Assembly (NCBI GenBank): GCA_019634925.1
Contig: JAHCAL010000001.1
Location: 310,001 to 374,000 of the forward strand
Source of the DNA: Pseudomonadales bacterium
GTDB taxonomy: Bacteria > Pseudomonadota > Gammaproteobacteria > Pseudomonadales > Azotimanducaceae
Reading direction: 5' to 3'
Length of the DNA stretch: 64,000 nt
Position numbers and translations under genes: made by a program. Under the pieces are notes generated by a model. The model was not told where the DNA came from and made no database searches. It saw nothing but the letters and a program-made list of their open reading frames with translations. The first letter of the stretch is position 1. Each line of letters opens with the position of its first letter. Of this stretch, positions 35,083 through 44,882 are shown piece after piece.

Positions 35083-36999
35083 GTGAATGCCGGCAGAAGA
35101 GCGCCCGTAACCGTGGACCCGACAACGGGCAGGAAGATCTTCGACACCAGGGCGACCTCAACGAGGCGGCCCGAGTCCGCCAGGGGCTACTCCGTCGTCT
35201 CGGACTCGAAACTGACCCGGATGCCGGAACTGCCGGTCGGCGCCGCCCTCGACAGCCACGAGCAGGCCCGCTACCGGGAATACAAGCGCAGTCACCAGGG
35301 GCACGCGAGCTACGTGGCTCTCGAAGGCGATTTCCACAGATATCTCGAAGACGTTCACAGCGACGAGCCCATCCGCCGTGAAGCGCTGCACGATGAGTGC
35401 GAAGTTCTGGTGGTAGGGGCGGGGTTCGCTGCCTTGATCCTGTGGCATACGCTGAGTCGGGCAGGATTCGACGACGTACGCTTCTGCGAACGGGGCGGTG
35501 ACGTAGGCGGCACCTGGTACTGGAACCGTTACCCCGGTGTCGCTTGCGACGTCGAAGCGTACAGCTACCTGCCTCTGCTCGACGAGCTCGGATACATCCC
35601 GACCATGAAGTTCGCATCGGGCATGGAGATCATGGAGCACTGTCAACGAATCGCGGCCTTTACCGGATTTTACGATCACGCGCTCTTTCACACGGTGGTC
35701 GAGAGGAGCTGCTGGGATCAGCGCAGCGAGCGGTGGATCGTCACCACCGATCGTGGCGACAGGATACGTGCGCGATTTCTGGTGCTCGCGAACGGCATCC
35801 TCACGACGCCCAAGCTCGCGCGCATCGCCGGCATGGAGAAGTTCCGAGGCGCTTCGTTTCATACCTCGCGCTGGGACTACCGCGTCGATCTGAAGGGCAA
35901 GCGGGTCGGCATCATCGGCACGGGCGCTACCGCGGTGCAGGTGATTCCAGAAATCGCGAAGGTGGTTGGATCGCTCCATGTCTTTCAGCGCACCCCTTCC
36001 TCGATCGACGTGCGAAACCAGCGGGAGACCACGGCCGCGGAGATCGAAGCATGGCGCAACGAGTCCGGCTGGGCAAAGGCGAGGCGCAGCCGTTACGCCA
36101 AGATTCTGAACGTACGCGATGCCATCTACGCAGATGACGACTACCTTTCCGGCCGCAAGCCGGACTTCCGCGAGCGGAAGAGCCACGCCTCCGACCTCGG
36201 GCCGGAAGAGCTGGTGAATCGGGTGCTCGAGAAGAATCTTCTGCTCATGAAGCGCATCCGCGCACGCATCGACTCGATCGTCGAGGACCCCGCTACCGCG
36301 GAACTCCTGAAGCCGTACTACCCGTACGGGTGCAAACGACCGGTCGTGCACGACGAGTACCTGCCGACCTTCAACCTGCCGCACGTAACGCTCGTCGACA
36401 CCGCGCCCGAAGGGGTCCAAGAGATCAACGAACTGGGTGTCGTCCACCGCGGCGTTCAGTACGAGTTCGATGTGCTGATCTACGCCACCGGGTTTCAGTA
36501 CATGGCATCCGCGACGTTCGCGCACATCGAGGACGGCCATGGGCGGTCCCTCAAGCAGAAGTGGGATCAGGGCGGCACGCGCACCTTGCTGGGCGTGCAC
36601 AGCCGCGGGTTTCCGAACCTGCTCGTGATTGCAGGCCCGCAGGGCGGCGGAGGCAGTTTCAACTTCACCAACGTGATCGAGGACCAGGTCGGTTACGTGA
36701 CCTGGGTGCTCGATCACATGAAGGCGCGTGGCTATTCGACCGTCGACGTCACGGAAACGGCTGAAGAAGCCTACGCGCAGCACTGCCGGGAGGCCGATCA
36801 GCTGACACGGCCCCTGCGCGACTGTCTTTCGTATTACAACGGCGAAGGCAACGCCCGGCCCGGCGATCTGGCGTACTACGGTGGTGTGCAGGCGTGGCAC
36901 GCGTACCGCGACCGCGTCCAGGCGGATGAGACCGCGTTCGTCTTTACCCCGGCGAGTCGCGGCGCGGTCGATTCGCAGGAGGCGGCTGGAGATTCCTAG
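35083..36999 (+). CDS. Baeyer-Villiger type flavin monooxygenase
   Basis: 638 residues from the GTG at 35083, chosen for the GGAGGAG sequence 6 bp upstream; the conserved part starts around MPELPVGAALDSHEQ (ATG at 35221). First Rossmann VLVVGAGFAALILWHTL with FCERGGDVGGTWYWNRYPGVACDVEAYSYLP; BVMO fingerprint FRGASFHTSRWDY (FxGxxxHxxxW); second Rossmann VGIIGTGATAVQVIPEIA for NADPH; ATGFQ motif YATGFQYM. Inserts oxygen next to ketones, giving esters or lactones, which the nearby serine hydrolase could open. The first dinucleotide motif ends in Ala instead of Gly, a mild deviation. Confidence 0.92.
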   Translation: MNAGRRAPVTVDPTTGRKIFDTRATSTRRPESARGYSVVSDSKLTRMPELPVGAALDSHEQARYREYKRSHQGHASYVALEGDFHRYLEDVHSDEPIRREALHDECEVLVVGAGFAALILWHTLSRAGFDDVRFCERGGDVGGTWYWNRYPGVACDVEAYSYLPLLDELGYIPTMKFASGMEIMEHCQRIAAFTGFYDHALFHTVVERSCWDQRSERWIVTTDRGDRIRARFLVLANGILTTPKLARIAGMEKFRGASFHTSRWDYRVDLKGKRVGIIGTGATAVQVIPEIAKVVGSLHVFQRTPSSIDVRNQRETTAAEIEAWRNESGWAKARRSRYAKILNVRDAIYADDDYLSGRKPDFRERKSHASDLGPEELVNRVLEKNLLLMKRIRARIDSIVEDPATAELLKPYYPYGCKRPVVHDEYLPTFNLPHVTLVDTAPEGVQEINELGVVHRGVQYEFDVLIYATGFQYMASATFAHIEDGHGRSLKQKWDQGGTRTLLGVHSRGFPNLLVIAGPQGGGGSFNFTNVIEDQVGYVTWVLDHMKARGYSTVDVTETAEEAYAQHCREADQLTRPLRDCLSYYNGEGNARPGDLAYYGGVQAWHAYRDRVQADETAFVFTPASRGAVDSQEAAGDS

Positions 37000-37214
37000 C
37001 CCCTGCTGAATCCGGAATCGAGGGCCGGTGACTCGCGCGATGCCGGGTCGTTCTCGGCTCCAGCCGGTGTTCGTGCAAGCGGCGCCATCGGCGACGCGTC
37101 CCTCTTCGTCGGTGTCCCCGTCGATGCCGCTCCCTTGCGTTATCGCGCCGCCTTCACATAGCCTCGCGTCAGGGGGCCTTGCCGCATCGCAATCGCTTCG
37201 GAGCAGACAATCCA

Positions 37215-38954
37215 ATGGCGCACCTGGCATCCAGCACGAGTCTGAGACACCGGAGGCTGTTGGGACTGATGTTCGTGAGCCTGCTGTGCCTCGGCGCCGG
37301 TAACGGCGCCGTCGAGAGCGTCGAGGCCACGTCGGACGGGGAAAGTGGCGCCGCGCCGATCGAACCGCAGGCCCGGCCGATCGAACCGCAGGCCCGGCCG
37401 AACGTCGTGATCATCCTGGCCGATGATCTCGGCATTGCGGATCTGGCCCTGTACGGCGGCGAGATCGAAACGCCGTCCATCGAGCGCCTGGCGGCCATGG
37501 GTACCACCTTCAGCCGATTCCATACCGCGCCGATGTGCTCGCCGTCGCGCGCCATGCTGCTGACCGGGGTGGCACAGCACCGCACCGGGTACGGCACCAT
37601 GGAGGAGTTCCTCGCCGACAATCAGCGCGGCCGGCCCGGGTACGAGGGCTTTCTCTCCCCATCGGTCGTGACGATCGGCGAACACCTGCAGCGCGCGGGC
37701 TACGACACGTTCATGACCGGAAAGTGGCATCTGGGCCTATCGCAGTTGCCTTCCGCGCGTGGTTTCGATCGCACGTTCGTGCTGGTCGACGGGGCGGCCA
37801 GTCATTACGACATGTCGGGCTACAGCGCGGCGCGTCCGGTGGCCCGTTTCATGCGCGACGGCGAAGCCACGGAGCTGCCCGCCGGGTTCTATTCCTCGGA
37901 TGGTTACACGGATGCGCTGATCGAGATGATCGGTGACGAACGGTCCCGCCCATTCCTCGCGTATCTCTCGTTCACTGCCCCACACTGGCCATTGCATGCG
38001 CCGGCGGAAAACGTCGCGCGTTACGCTGGTGTGTACGAGGCGGGCTGGGACGTCATTCGTGCGCAGCGGTTCGAGCGAATGCGTGCCAAGGGCGTCGTCG
38101 ATGTGGACGCCGACATGCCCCCCAGGCCGGAAACGGTACGGCCCTGGTCGATGCTCAGTGCCGACGAACAGCGCTACGAAGCCAGACTCATGGCCGTCTA
38201 CGCCGGCATGGTCGATCGAATGGACTGGAACATAGGCCGGCTGCTCGATCATCTGGATGCCATCGGCGAACTCGAGCGGACGGTGTTCGTGTTCCTGTCC
38301 GATAACGGTCCGGATGCCGTCGATTTCGCGCGCGATGCGCCACGCTTCGCACCGGCGACCGACTGGGTGGCTGGGAACTTCGACAACAGCCTGGAACGGC
38401 TGGGCGATCCGTCGAGCTACCCGTTCTACGGACTACCCTGGGCAACCGTGAGCGCCGCACCGCATCGATTGCACAAGACGGTGGTGACGGAAGGCGGCAC
38501 GCGCGTGCCGCTGGTGATCGCAGGGAAGGGCGTGACTCGACGCGGGTACCTCTCCCACGAACTCGCCGGCGTGCTCGACGTGCTGCCCACCCTGCTCGAG
38601 TTGACCGGGGTCGAGCCGTGGTTGCCGGAAGGGCGGCATTCGCCCGACGGCTTCAGCCTCGCCGGCTACCTGCAGGGTCGAAGTACAGCGGCGCGACCGT
38701 CACACGCCCCGATCGTGTTCGAACTGTTCGGGCACCGGGCCGTGCACCAGGGTCCCTGGAAGCTGATGAGCCTGCGGGCGCCGCACGGCACCGGGGAATG
38801 GCGGCTGTTCGACGTGGTCCGTGACCCGGGCGAACTCGCGGACCGGTCGCAGGACGAGCCGGAACTGCGGCGTGGTCTGCTCGAAGCCTGGGATCAATGG
38901 GCTGAGACCCATGGCATCGTGCTGCCGCCCGACGAGTGGCGATTTCTACCGTAG
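37215..38954 (+). CDS. Type I (formylglycine) sulfatase, secreted
   Basis: 579 residues from the ATG at 37215. N-terminal signal peptide (LLGLMFVSLLCLGAGNGA). Alkaline-phosphatase fold start NVVIILADDLGIADLALYGG with metal-binding DD; Cys108 in APMCSPSRAMLLTG (CxPSR) is the formylglycine site; TGKWHLG; later VFVFLSDNGPDAVDF and the C-terminal LFDVVRDPGELADRS. Would cleave sulfate esters in the periplasm, consistent with the sulfur-scavenging genes elsewhere in the window. Residues 49-62 contain a tandem PIEPQAR duplication. The maturase is not in view. Confidence 0.9.
   Translation: MAHLASSTSLRHRRLLGLMFVSLLCLGAGNGAVESVEATSDGESGAAPIEPQARPIEPQARPNVVIILADDLGIADLALYGGEIETPSIERLAAMGTTFSRFHTAPMCSPSRAMLLTGVAQHRTGYGTMEEFLADNQRGRPGYEGFLSPSVVTIGEHLQRAGYDTFMTGKWHLGLSQLPSARGFDRTFVLVDGAASHYDMSGYSAARPVARFMRDGEATELPAGFYSSDGYTDALIEMIGDERSRPFLAYLSFTAPHWPLHAPAENVARYAGVYEAGWDVIRAQRFERMRAKGVVDVDADMPPRPETVRPWSMLSADEQRYEARLMAVYAGMVDRMDWNIGRLLDHLDAIGELERTVFVFLSDNGPDAVDFARDAPRFAPATDWVAGNFDNSLERLGDPSSYPFYGLPWATVSAAPHRLHKTVVTEGGTRVPLVIAGKGVTRRGYLSHELAGVLDVLPTLLELTGVEPWLPEGRHSPDGFSLAGYLQGRSTAARPSHAPIVFELFGHRAVHQGPWKLMSLRAPHGTGEWRLFDVVRDPGELADRSQDEPELRRGLLEAWDQWAETHGIVLPPDEWRFLP
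37358..37399 (+). repeat. 21-bp tandem duplication encoding PIEPQAR twice
   Basis: Two exact adjacent copies of a 21-bp unit in the linker between signal peptide and catalytic domain of the sulfatase. In frame, so it only lengthens the linker. Confidence 0.85.
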
Positions 38955-39077
38955 CGGGTGTCGACCGTGCTCGAACCAGGCGGCGAGTTCAGGTTCGAAC
39001 ATCTCCCTGTACACGGCACATCAGCCGGTCGTTCGAGCGCGACGAGACCGAGCGACCGCGCCGCATGCGCGGAACCT

Positions 39078-39536
39078 TCAGTCCAGGCGCACCGGGTCGA
39101 GCGGTGTGCCGGGTGGGTAGTTGTCGGCGATCTGGAACATGCCGTCGAGCGTGATCACCGCGCCCAGGACGATCGAGCCTTCCGGAGTCGACTCCACCGG
39201 GCCCAGCCGGGCGATGGCGCAGCGTCGCGTGCCGCCGGGTCCCTGCGCGGCAGTGAGCACGAGACCGTCCTGGTCTGCCTCCACGCCGAGTTCTGCAAGC
39301 CTCGCGCGCAGCATGCCACCGTGCGCGTCGAATGCGACAGTGCCCTGGAATCGCAATGCGCCGGTCGGCGGGCCATCGCCCGGAATCGCCAGATCGCCGC
39401 CGGGCAGCGCGGTGAAGATGAATGCGCCGTCAGCGTCGCGAGTGGCGCCATCGCTTGCGCTGATGGTTCCGGCAGCGGCCTCCACATAGGCGCGAAAACT
39501 CGCTTTTACGCCCCAGGTCAAACGCGTGAAGGTCAT
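39078..39536 (-). CDS. HtaA-domain protein
   Basis: 152 residues from ATG 39536. The whole protein looks like a single HtaA domain: TRLTWGVKASFRAYVEAAAG at the start, ALRFQGTVAFDAHGGMLRARLAELGVE in the middle. In actinobacteria HtaA domains are heme-binding modules of cell-wall proteins. No signal peptide or anchor is evident here, so the location is unclear. The 160 bp upstream and 120 bp downstream hold nothing recognisable. Confidence 0.65.
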   Translation of the reverse strand: MTFTRLTWGVKASFRAYVEAAAGTISASDGATRDADGAFIFTALPGGDLAIPGDGPPTGALRFQGTVAFDAHGGMLRARLAELGVEADQDGLVLTAAQGPGGTRRCAIARLGPVESTPEGSIVLGAVITLDGMFQIADNYPPGTPLDPVRLD

Positions 39537-39699
39537 GGTCGCTCCGATGGTGCAAGGCACCAAGGATGTTCGACGGAATCCCTGCGGTCAAATGGGCTTG
39601 CCCGCAACCCGCAGCGTCGTTCGGCGCGTTCGCGCCGGCGCTGTGCGAACGACGCGGAATCGGGTCAAATGAGGCTCGAGTCGCAAGGTAGAGAGTGAC

Positions 39700-40662
39700 A
39701 TGACGAAATCGATTCCGTTCTCGATGCTCCGCTGCGCAGTCGCCGCAGCCACACTGGTGTTCGCCGCGGCCGCGACTGCAACCGAGTGCACGCCTTCGAA
39801 ATGGGGCCCCGACGACGAGATCGGCTCGGCCAACCTGGTGACGCCGGAGCGGGTGCTTGCCGCCACCTCGCTGGTACGCGAAGGGAAGACGTTACCGCTC
39901 GGCATCGTCATCGATGCCGATACGCCGGCCTTCGCGCCACGCGGCCTGTCGCTGCAGGTGGTACAGCCGAACCAGCAGGGTGGGCAGCGCCTGACCGAAT
40001 TCGGTTACGACGCGGTCTACAACGACGACATCGCGCAACTTTGGTTCGGCATCGGCTCGCAACTCGACGGCCTCGGCCACCTCGCCGAGGGCGGCATGTA
40101 CTACAACTGCAACGACGAGAAGGACTTCGCCGCCCTGACCGGCCTCACGAAACTCGGCGTGCACAACGTGCCGCCCCTTGTCGGCCGCGGCGTGCTGGTC
40201 GACATGGCGCGCCACTTCGGCGAGCCGTTCCTCGCTGCCGGGCGCGGCTTCGGCGCAGATGCCGTGAAGGCCGCGGCAGCAGCCCAGGGTGTTGCGATCC
40301 GTGCCGGGGACGTCGTACTGCTCCACACCGGCTGGACCGATGCCAAGCTCGAATCGGCCCCCGACGAGTGGGTGACCGGCGAGCCGGGCATCCTGCCCGA
40401 CGCCGCCGAATACCTGGCCTCCCTCGACGTGATGGCGGTGGGTGCCGACACCTGGGGCATCGACGTCGTACCCGCACCGACCGGCAGCAAGACGTTCTAC
40501 GGCCACGTGATCCTGCTGCGCGACCACGGCATCTACCTCCTGGAGACGATGAATACCGGCGCCCTGGTGCGGGAGGGTGTCAACGAGTTCCTGTTCGTGC
40601 TGGGCCAGGCCCGGGTGCGCGGCAGCGTGCAGATGATGATCAATCCCGTCGCGATGTGGTGA
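39700..40662 (+). CDS. Periplasmic cyclase-family hydrolase (PF04199)
   Basis: 320 residues with signal peptide (MLRCAVAAATLVFAAAATATE). The family blocks are present: CTPSKWGPDDEIGSANLVTPERVL, FGIGSQLDGLGHLAEGG in place of the usual HxGTHxDxxxH, RGVLVDMARHFG, VLLHTGWTD and DTWGIDVVPAP. Kynurenine-formamidase-like metal hydrolases include it, but this subgroup with a signal peptide and altered metal motif has no defined substrate. Confidence 0.8.
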   Translation: MTKSIPFSMLRCAVAAATLVFAAAATATECTPSKWGPDDEIGSANLVTPERVLAATSLVREGKTLPLGIVIDADTPAFAPRGLSLQVVQPNQQGGQRLTEFGYDAVYNDDIAQLWFGIGSQLDGLGHLAEGGMYYNCNDEKDFAALTGLTKLGVHNVPPLVGRGVLVDMARHFGEPFLAAGRGFGADAVKAAAAAQGVAIRAGDVVLLHTGWTDAKLESAPDEWVTGEPGILPDAAEYLASLDVMAVGADTWGIDVVPAPTGSKTFYGHVILLRDHGIYLLETMNTGALVREGVNEFLFVLGQARVRGSVQMMINPVAMW

Positions 40663-40864
40663 GTGCTCGGCCTGCACCAGCAGCGTCATGGCTGCGTGCG
40701 GGAGATAATCGACGCAATGAAGCTGCACGCCGCGTTGTTCGCGCGCGATGCGCCGGACGAGACGATCTCGAGAACGGTTGCGTCGCCAGTCAATGGGTGT
40801 CGACGTCGCGACCCGGTAGCCAGGAGTGACTCGCGGTAGCCCAGCGACGATCAGGACCCATTCC

Positions 40865-42358
40865 ATGCGCCCAATCGCGCTCGCCATCTGTACGCCGCTG
40901 CTCATCTGTTCCGTCGCTGCTTTTGCCGCCTGGCACGAAGCTGTCAGCGACCATTTCGTCATTTATGCCAACGACAGCGAGCGGGATGTCACGCATTTCT
41001 CCCGCAGGCTGGAACGATTCCGCGCCGCTATGGAATCGGGATTCCCGCCGAGATTCGAGAAGCCCAGTCCTTCGAATCGCCTGACGATCTACATCGTTCG
41101 CGACGCGACTGAGGTTGCCGAACTGTACCCTGGAGACGCTGGCGGGGGGTTGCTCGTCGGGTTTTTCGTGCCCAGGGCAGGTGCTTCGGTATCAGTCATC
41201 GCCCCCGTGGATGCTGGCGGCGTACGGATGACGCGATCTGAGAGCTGGTTGTTCCATGCGTACGCGAACCAATTCAGGCACGAGAACATCGGGTACGCAG
41301 CACCGAGCTGGTACGGGGCAGGCTTTGCGGAGTACTTTTCTGCCGTCAGATTCTTCGAGGACGGATCCGTCGGGATCGGCCTACCCGCCAGCCATCGAGC
41401 GCGCGAGATTCGCTCGAGTATCAGGGTCAGTCTGACGCAGGTGCTCGACCCAGATGCCTATGCCAGCCGCAAAGGGGGCAGATACGACAACTTCCAAGGT
41501 CAGAGCTGGCTCCTGTTCCACTACCTCTATTCCGACGAGATTCGAAAGGAGCAATTGGTGGACTATCTGGAGCGGCTCACTGGCGGCGAGCGCGCACTCG
41601 ATGCCGCACGGGGCGCGTTCGGCGATCTGGCGCAGCTCGACCGCGCATTGCACGCCTACTTCAGGCGACCAAGGCTCCCGTTCACGCGCATCCCTGCCGA
41701 TGCATTGACCATTGGTCCGGTTGCAGTTCGGAAACTCAACGAGGCGGAGTCCGCGTCGATACCCATCCGGATCCGTTCCCAGGCCGGTGTGGACGAACTC
41801 GATGCTGTCGAGGTCGTAACCGATGCCCGGGCGTTGGCCGCGCGATATCCAGACGAACCCGAAGTGCTTGCGGCGTTGGCCGCGGCCGAGTTCGATGCAG
41901 GCAATGATGACGCGGCGATCGCCGCGGCGGACAGTACCCTCAACCTCAATCCGACCCAGGTCAACGCACTGATCGTGAAAGGGCGTGCGCTCTTCCGGAT
42001 TGCGCGCGAGTCGGGCGATCGGGCCTCCTGGGCAAACGCCCGTAGCCACTGGGAATTGGTACGCACGGTCGAAGCCGACCATCCGATTGCCTTGTTCTAT
42101 CTCTATCTGAGCTTCATCGAGCAAGGCCAGCCCCCCGAGCAGAACGCAGTTGAAGGACTTGAACGGGCGCTTCGATTGGCTCCCTATGACACCCGAATTC
42201 GACTGGCAACAGCACGTCAGCAGATGAACGAGCAGCGCTTTGCCGCGGTCGTACAGACGTTGGCACCGTGGATCTTTGACTCGAGGTTGGCGGACGACAG
42301 TGCCGCTCTCGAGATGCTGGACGCCGCGCGTCGGGAATTCGAGAGCGGCGCGCCGTGA
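40865..42358 (+). CDS. Secreted TPR protein with degenerate peptidase-MA-like domain
   Basis: 497 residues from ATG 40865 (AGGA 9 bp upstream). Signal peptide [22 protein letters not shown]. Residues 25-280 resemble the gluzincin/peptidase MA-like fold ([55 protein letters not shown]), but the HExxH position reads HAYANQF, so zinc catalysis is unlikely. Residues about 330-490 carry TPR-like helices ([29 protein letters not shown]). Function unknown; periplasmic. Confidence 0.75.
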   Translation: MRPIALAICTPLLICSVAAFAAWHEAVSDHFVIYANDSERDVTHFSRRLERFRAAMESGFPPRFEKPSPSNRLTIYIVRDATEVAELYPGDAGGGLLVGFFVPRAGASVSVIAPVDAGGVRMTRSESWLFHAYANQFRHENIGYAAPSWYGAGFAEYFSAVRFFEDGSVGIGLPASHRAREIRSSIRVSLTQVLDPDAYASRKGGRYDNFQGQSWLLFHYLYSDEIRKEQLVDYLERLTGGERALDAARGAFGDLAQLDRALHAYFRRPRLPFTRIPADALTIGPVAVRKLNEAESASIPIRIRSQAGVDELDAVEVVTDARALAARYPDEPEVLAALAAAEFDAGNDDAAIAAADSTLNLNPTQVNALIVKGRALFRIARESGDRASWANARSHWELVRTVEADHPIALFYLYLSFIEQGQPPEQNAVEGLERALRLAPYDTRIRLATARQQMNEQRFAAVVQTLAPWIFDSRLADDSAALEMLDAARREFESGAP

Positions 42359-42582
42359 GATTGACCCCGCGCGGACCCTCGGGCGCAATTTCGCGCGCGA
42401 TGATCGGATACCAGTTGTTGTGGATGATGAGCAGCTTCGCGAACCTGGGAAAGTCCGGTGTGCACGCCGGTGCCAGGTCCTGGCCGTTGCCGAGCTGCTC
42501 GTGGATGAAGGATGGTCGATGGAACCCCTTCGGCCAAATGGGTGGGCCCGCAATGAAGGCCCGTCTGGACCGGGTGAATGGT
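42359..42582 (-). pseudogene. Unidentified coding remnant on the minus strand
   Basis: Between the TPR gene and the OmpA gene, the third minus-strand frame reads [20 protein letters not shown], then [20 protein letters not shown] and [20 protein letters not shown]. Amino-acid composition and third-position GC look like real protein, unlike the two other frames. There is no clear start, and the frame runs into the antisense of the TPR gene. I cannot name the family. Confidence 0.4.
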
Positions 42583-42583
42583 A

Positions 42584-42625
42584 GTCACGAAATGGCAAGT
42601 TCAACCCACTGGCCGCCGATAAGAT
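42584..42625 (+). promoter_or_regulatory. Envelope-regulon motif A with -10 element (OmpA gene)
   Basis: GTCACGAAATGGCAAG at 42584-42599, then exactly 20 nt to TAAGAT (42620-42625). Motif ends 70 bp before the OmpA-like start. One of eight equivalent sites in this window, all in the same orientation as the gene. Confidence 0.65.
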
Positions 42626-42669
42626 CCGTTGCTGCTCTGACCACTCAACAGAACGCATTTGGAGTGATG

Positions 42670-43971
42670 ATGAACCGATTCATTGCAGCAGTAGTGCTTG
42701 TCGCAGCCGTGGGGCTGCAGGCGCCTGTGCAGGCTTCCGAGCAGACAGGTTGGCAGGTTGAGGTCACCCCCTATGGTTGGCTCATGGGCGTGGACGGCAA
42801 GGTTGCGGTGAACGACCGTGAGGCCAGCTTCGAGAAGGACTTCAGCGACCTGAAGGACAACGTCGATGCCGGGTTCATGGGCCTCATTGCCGCCAGCTAC
42901 AATCGCTTCGTGCTCTTCGGCCAGTACGACTATGCGGCACTCAGCACCGAGGGCTCGCTCAGAAGGGACCTTGGCCTGCCGGTCCCTCCGGGTGTTGGGG
43001 TGAAGGGCGAACTCGATACGACCATCGCGACGCTCGGCATCGGCTACCGCTTCGATACGTTCGGGGAGAACACCCTGGACGTGCTGGTCGGCGTGCGTGA
43101 TCTCAAGCTCGATACCGAGCTGCAGCGGGCCGCCAGCGCGCGCTCGCGGGAAATGAACGTCACCGATACGCTCATCATGCTGCGGCCATCGTTCCGGATC
43201 TCCGAGCGGTGGCGGTTCAATCCGACGATCGCCTATGCAGTCGGCGGGGACTCCGACACGCACTACGAGCTTCAGCCGGAGTTGCAGTACCAGTTCGCGG
43301 ACTCGTTTGCGCTGCGGTTCGGCTATCGTTCGTTGAACTACGAGCTGGAGTCCGGCAATCCGAACAGCACCGATGACTATCGGGCGTTCGATGGCTCGCT
43401 GAGCGGATTTCTGATCGGTGTCGGCTGGACGTTCCCGGCCCACCGCTCGACCGTCGCGGCGGCGCCGGCAACCGTCCCGGCTCCTGTCACCACGCGCCCA
43501 GCGGCGCCACCTCCGGTTGCTGCCGCACCGCCGTCCGATGCCGATCGTGACGGGGTGCCGGACGCCAGCGACCGCTGCCCGAACACGCCGGTCGGGTCGC
43601 AAGTCGATGGTCAGGGGTGCGAGTGCGATATCACCGTACAGCTTCAGTTCGGGTTCGATTCCGCCGAATTGACCGCGGCAGACACCGCCGAGCTGGACCG
43701 GGTCGCGACCCGCATGCGCGAGATCACCTGGGTCGCCGGCGTCGCTGAAGGCCATACCGACAGCGTCGGCGACGATGCCTACAATCTCCGGCTCTCCGAG
43801 CGGCGCGCTCGCGCAGTCGTCGATTATCTGGCGGGCCGTGGCGTCGACGCGGAGCGGGTGCGCGTAGTCGGGCTCGGCGAAGCGCGACCCATCGCGCCGA
43901 ACACGACCGAAGCCGGACGTGCACAGAACCGGCGCGTGGTGCTGCGAAGAACCGACTGCAACGGCGCCTGA
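42670..43971 (+). CDS. Outer-membrane OmpA-family protein with thrombospondin-type calcium repeat
   Basis: 433 residues from the second ATG of an ATGATG pair (GGAG gives better spacing to 42670). Signal peptide [23 protein letters not shown]. Residues 25-260 form a beta-barrel rich in aromatic strands ([16 protein letters not shown] ... FLIGVGWTF). A Pro/Ala linker precedes the type-3 repeat [20 protein letters not shown], then a C-terminal OmpA peptidoglycan-binding domain ([38 protein letters not shown]). Tethers the outer membrane to the wall. Driven by motif A. Confidence 0.9.
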   Translation: MNRFIAAVVLVAAVGLQAPVQASEQTGWQVEVTPYGWLMGVDGKVAVNDREASFEKDFSDLKDNVDAGFMGLIAASYNRFVLFGQYDYAALSTEGSLRRDLGLPVPPGVGVKGELDTTIATLGIGYRFDTFGENTLDVLVGVRDLKLDTELQRAASARSREMNVTDTLIMLRPSFRISERWRFNPTIAYAVGGDSDTHYELQPELQYQFADSFALRFGYRSLNYELESGNPNSTDDYRAFDGSLSGFLIGVGWTFPAHRSTVAAAPATVPAPVTTRPAAPPPVAAAPPSDADRDGVPDASDRCPNTPVGSQVDGQGCECDITVQLQFGFDSAELTAADTAELDRVATRMREITWVAGVAEGHTDSVGDDAYNLRLSERRARAVVDYLAGRGVDAERVRVVGLGEARPIAPNTTEAGRAQNRRVVLRRTDCNGA

Positions 43972-44021
43972 CGGTCGGGATTGTCGGTACCCCGAGGCAC
44001 GTCGCCCGGGGCATGTCTCCA

Positions 44022-44054
44022 GGGGCCGCGCGGCGATCAGCGCCGCGTGGCCCC
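44022..44054. terminator. Strong hairpin between convergent genes
   Basis: 13-bp stem (44022-44034 with 44042-44054, one G-U pair), 7-nt loop, 50 bp after the OmpA stop and 80 bp before the end of the convergent membrane protein gene. No clear T-run, so its terminator role is inferred from position. Confidence 0.5.
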
Positions 44055-44134
44055 CTCCCATTCGAACTCGACGTCGGACCCACCGTCGGTCAGCCGTACA
44101 CTTATCGCGGCGATCCTGCGCATCACGGGCATTC

Positions 44135-44851
44135 TCAGCGGTTCGCCCTGATTACCGCCGCAATCAGCACCAGCAGCAGCGAGCCGACGACGAATGCGCT
44201 GAGGCGCTGCGTTCGTGCCGGTGCTTCATCGGTCATCACCACGGCCAGGATGCCGCCGGCGAGGAGCGCGTTCAGGGGTGCCGCGATCGCCATCGATTCG
44301 AAAAGCAGACCAACCAACGTGCCGGTCATCACGGCTGCGACCAGCACCCATTGCATCCGCCTCTTGGCGTCCTCCGTGCTCAGGTGTGTCTCGAGCCCGA
44401 TCAGATGCACGCCGAGCACCAGCGCAGCGAGCGACTGGGACAGCGCGGAGCCGGCAAAACCGACCAGGAGATAGCCGCCGAGAAAGCTGTAGCTGAGGCG
44501 ACCGAAGGTGATCAGGTGGCCGAAGGCCGCACCGGCCACGTGGCCGCGCTTGCGAAGGTTGAGCAGAACGAGGTAGAGCTGGGCACCGAGCAACAGCACC
44601 AGGTACGTTCGGAACTGCCACAGGAATGGTGCATCGGAATCGGCAGCCAGAATGGCCTGGTGTTTGGCGCCGAGTTTTGGCAGCAGGTACAGGGCAACGT
44701 AGCCGAGGGCGAATCCGCCGATCAGCGGCATCCAGATGTCCTTCCAGCGTGCCAGCAGCGCTTCGAAGCGGACACGCCAAAGGTGCACCGAAGCAACCGC
44801 GGCCGACAGCAGGACCACCTGCAGCAGTTCTGGCGCGGACTCGATCATCAT
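44135..44851 (-). CDS. Integral membrane protein of unknown function
   Basis: 238 residues with about seven TM helices (residues 8-25, 42-60, 80-98, 110-135, 140-155, 168-188, 190-208, 215-235). The arrangement is vaguely reminiscent of ZIP-type proteins (HLIGLETHLSTEDAKRR between helices), but the histidine-rich loop and paired metal motifs are absent. Conserved hypothetical in style. No regulon motif upstream. Confidence 0.65.
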   Translation of the reverse strand: MMIESAPELLQVVLLSAAVASVHLWRVRFEALLARWKDIWMPLIGGFALGYVALYLLPKLGAKHQAILAADSDAPFLWQFRTYLVLLLGAQLYLVLLNLRKRGHVAGAAFGHLITFGRLSYSFLGGYLLVGFAGSALSQSLAALVLGVHLIGLETHLSTEDAKRRMQWVLVAAVMTGTLVGLLFESMAIAAPLNALLAGGILAVVMTDEAPARTQRLSAFVVGSLLLVLIAAVIRANR

Positions 44852-44882
44852 GCAGGCGTCAGCTTATGTTTCGGAGGCCCGG

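Noticed and set aside
39583..39600. GCGGTCAAATGGGCTTG upstream of the HtaA gene
   Set aside because: Resembles the regulon motif but has AAATGGGC, not AAATGGCA, and is oriented opposite to the minus-strand gene.
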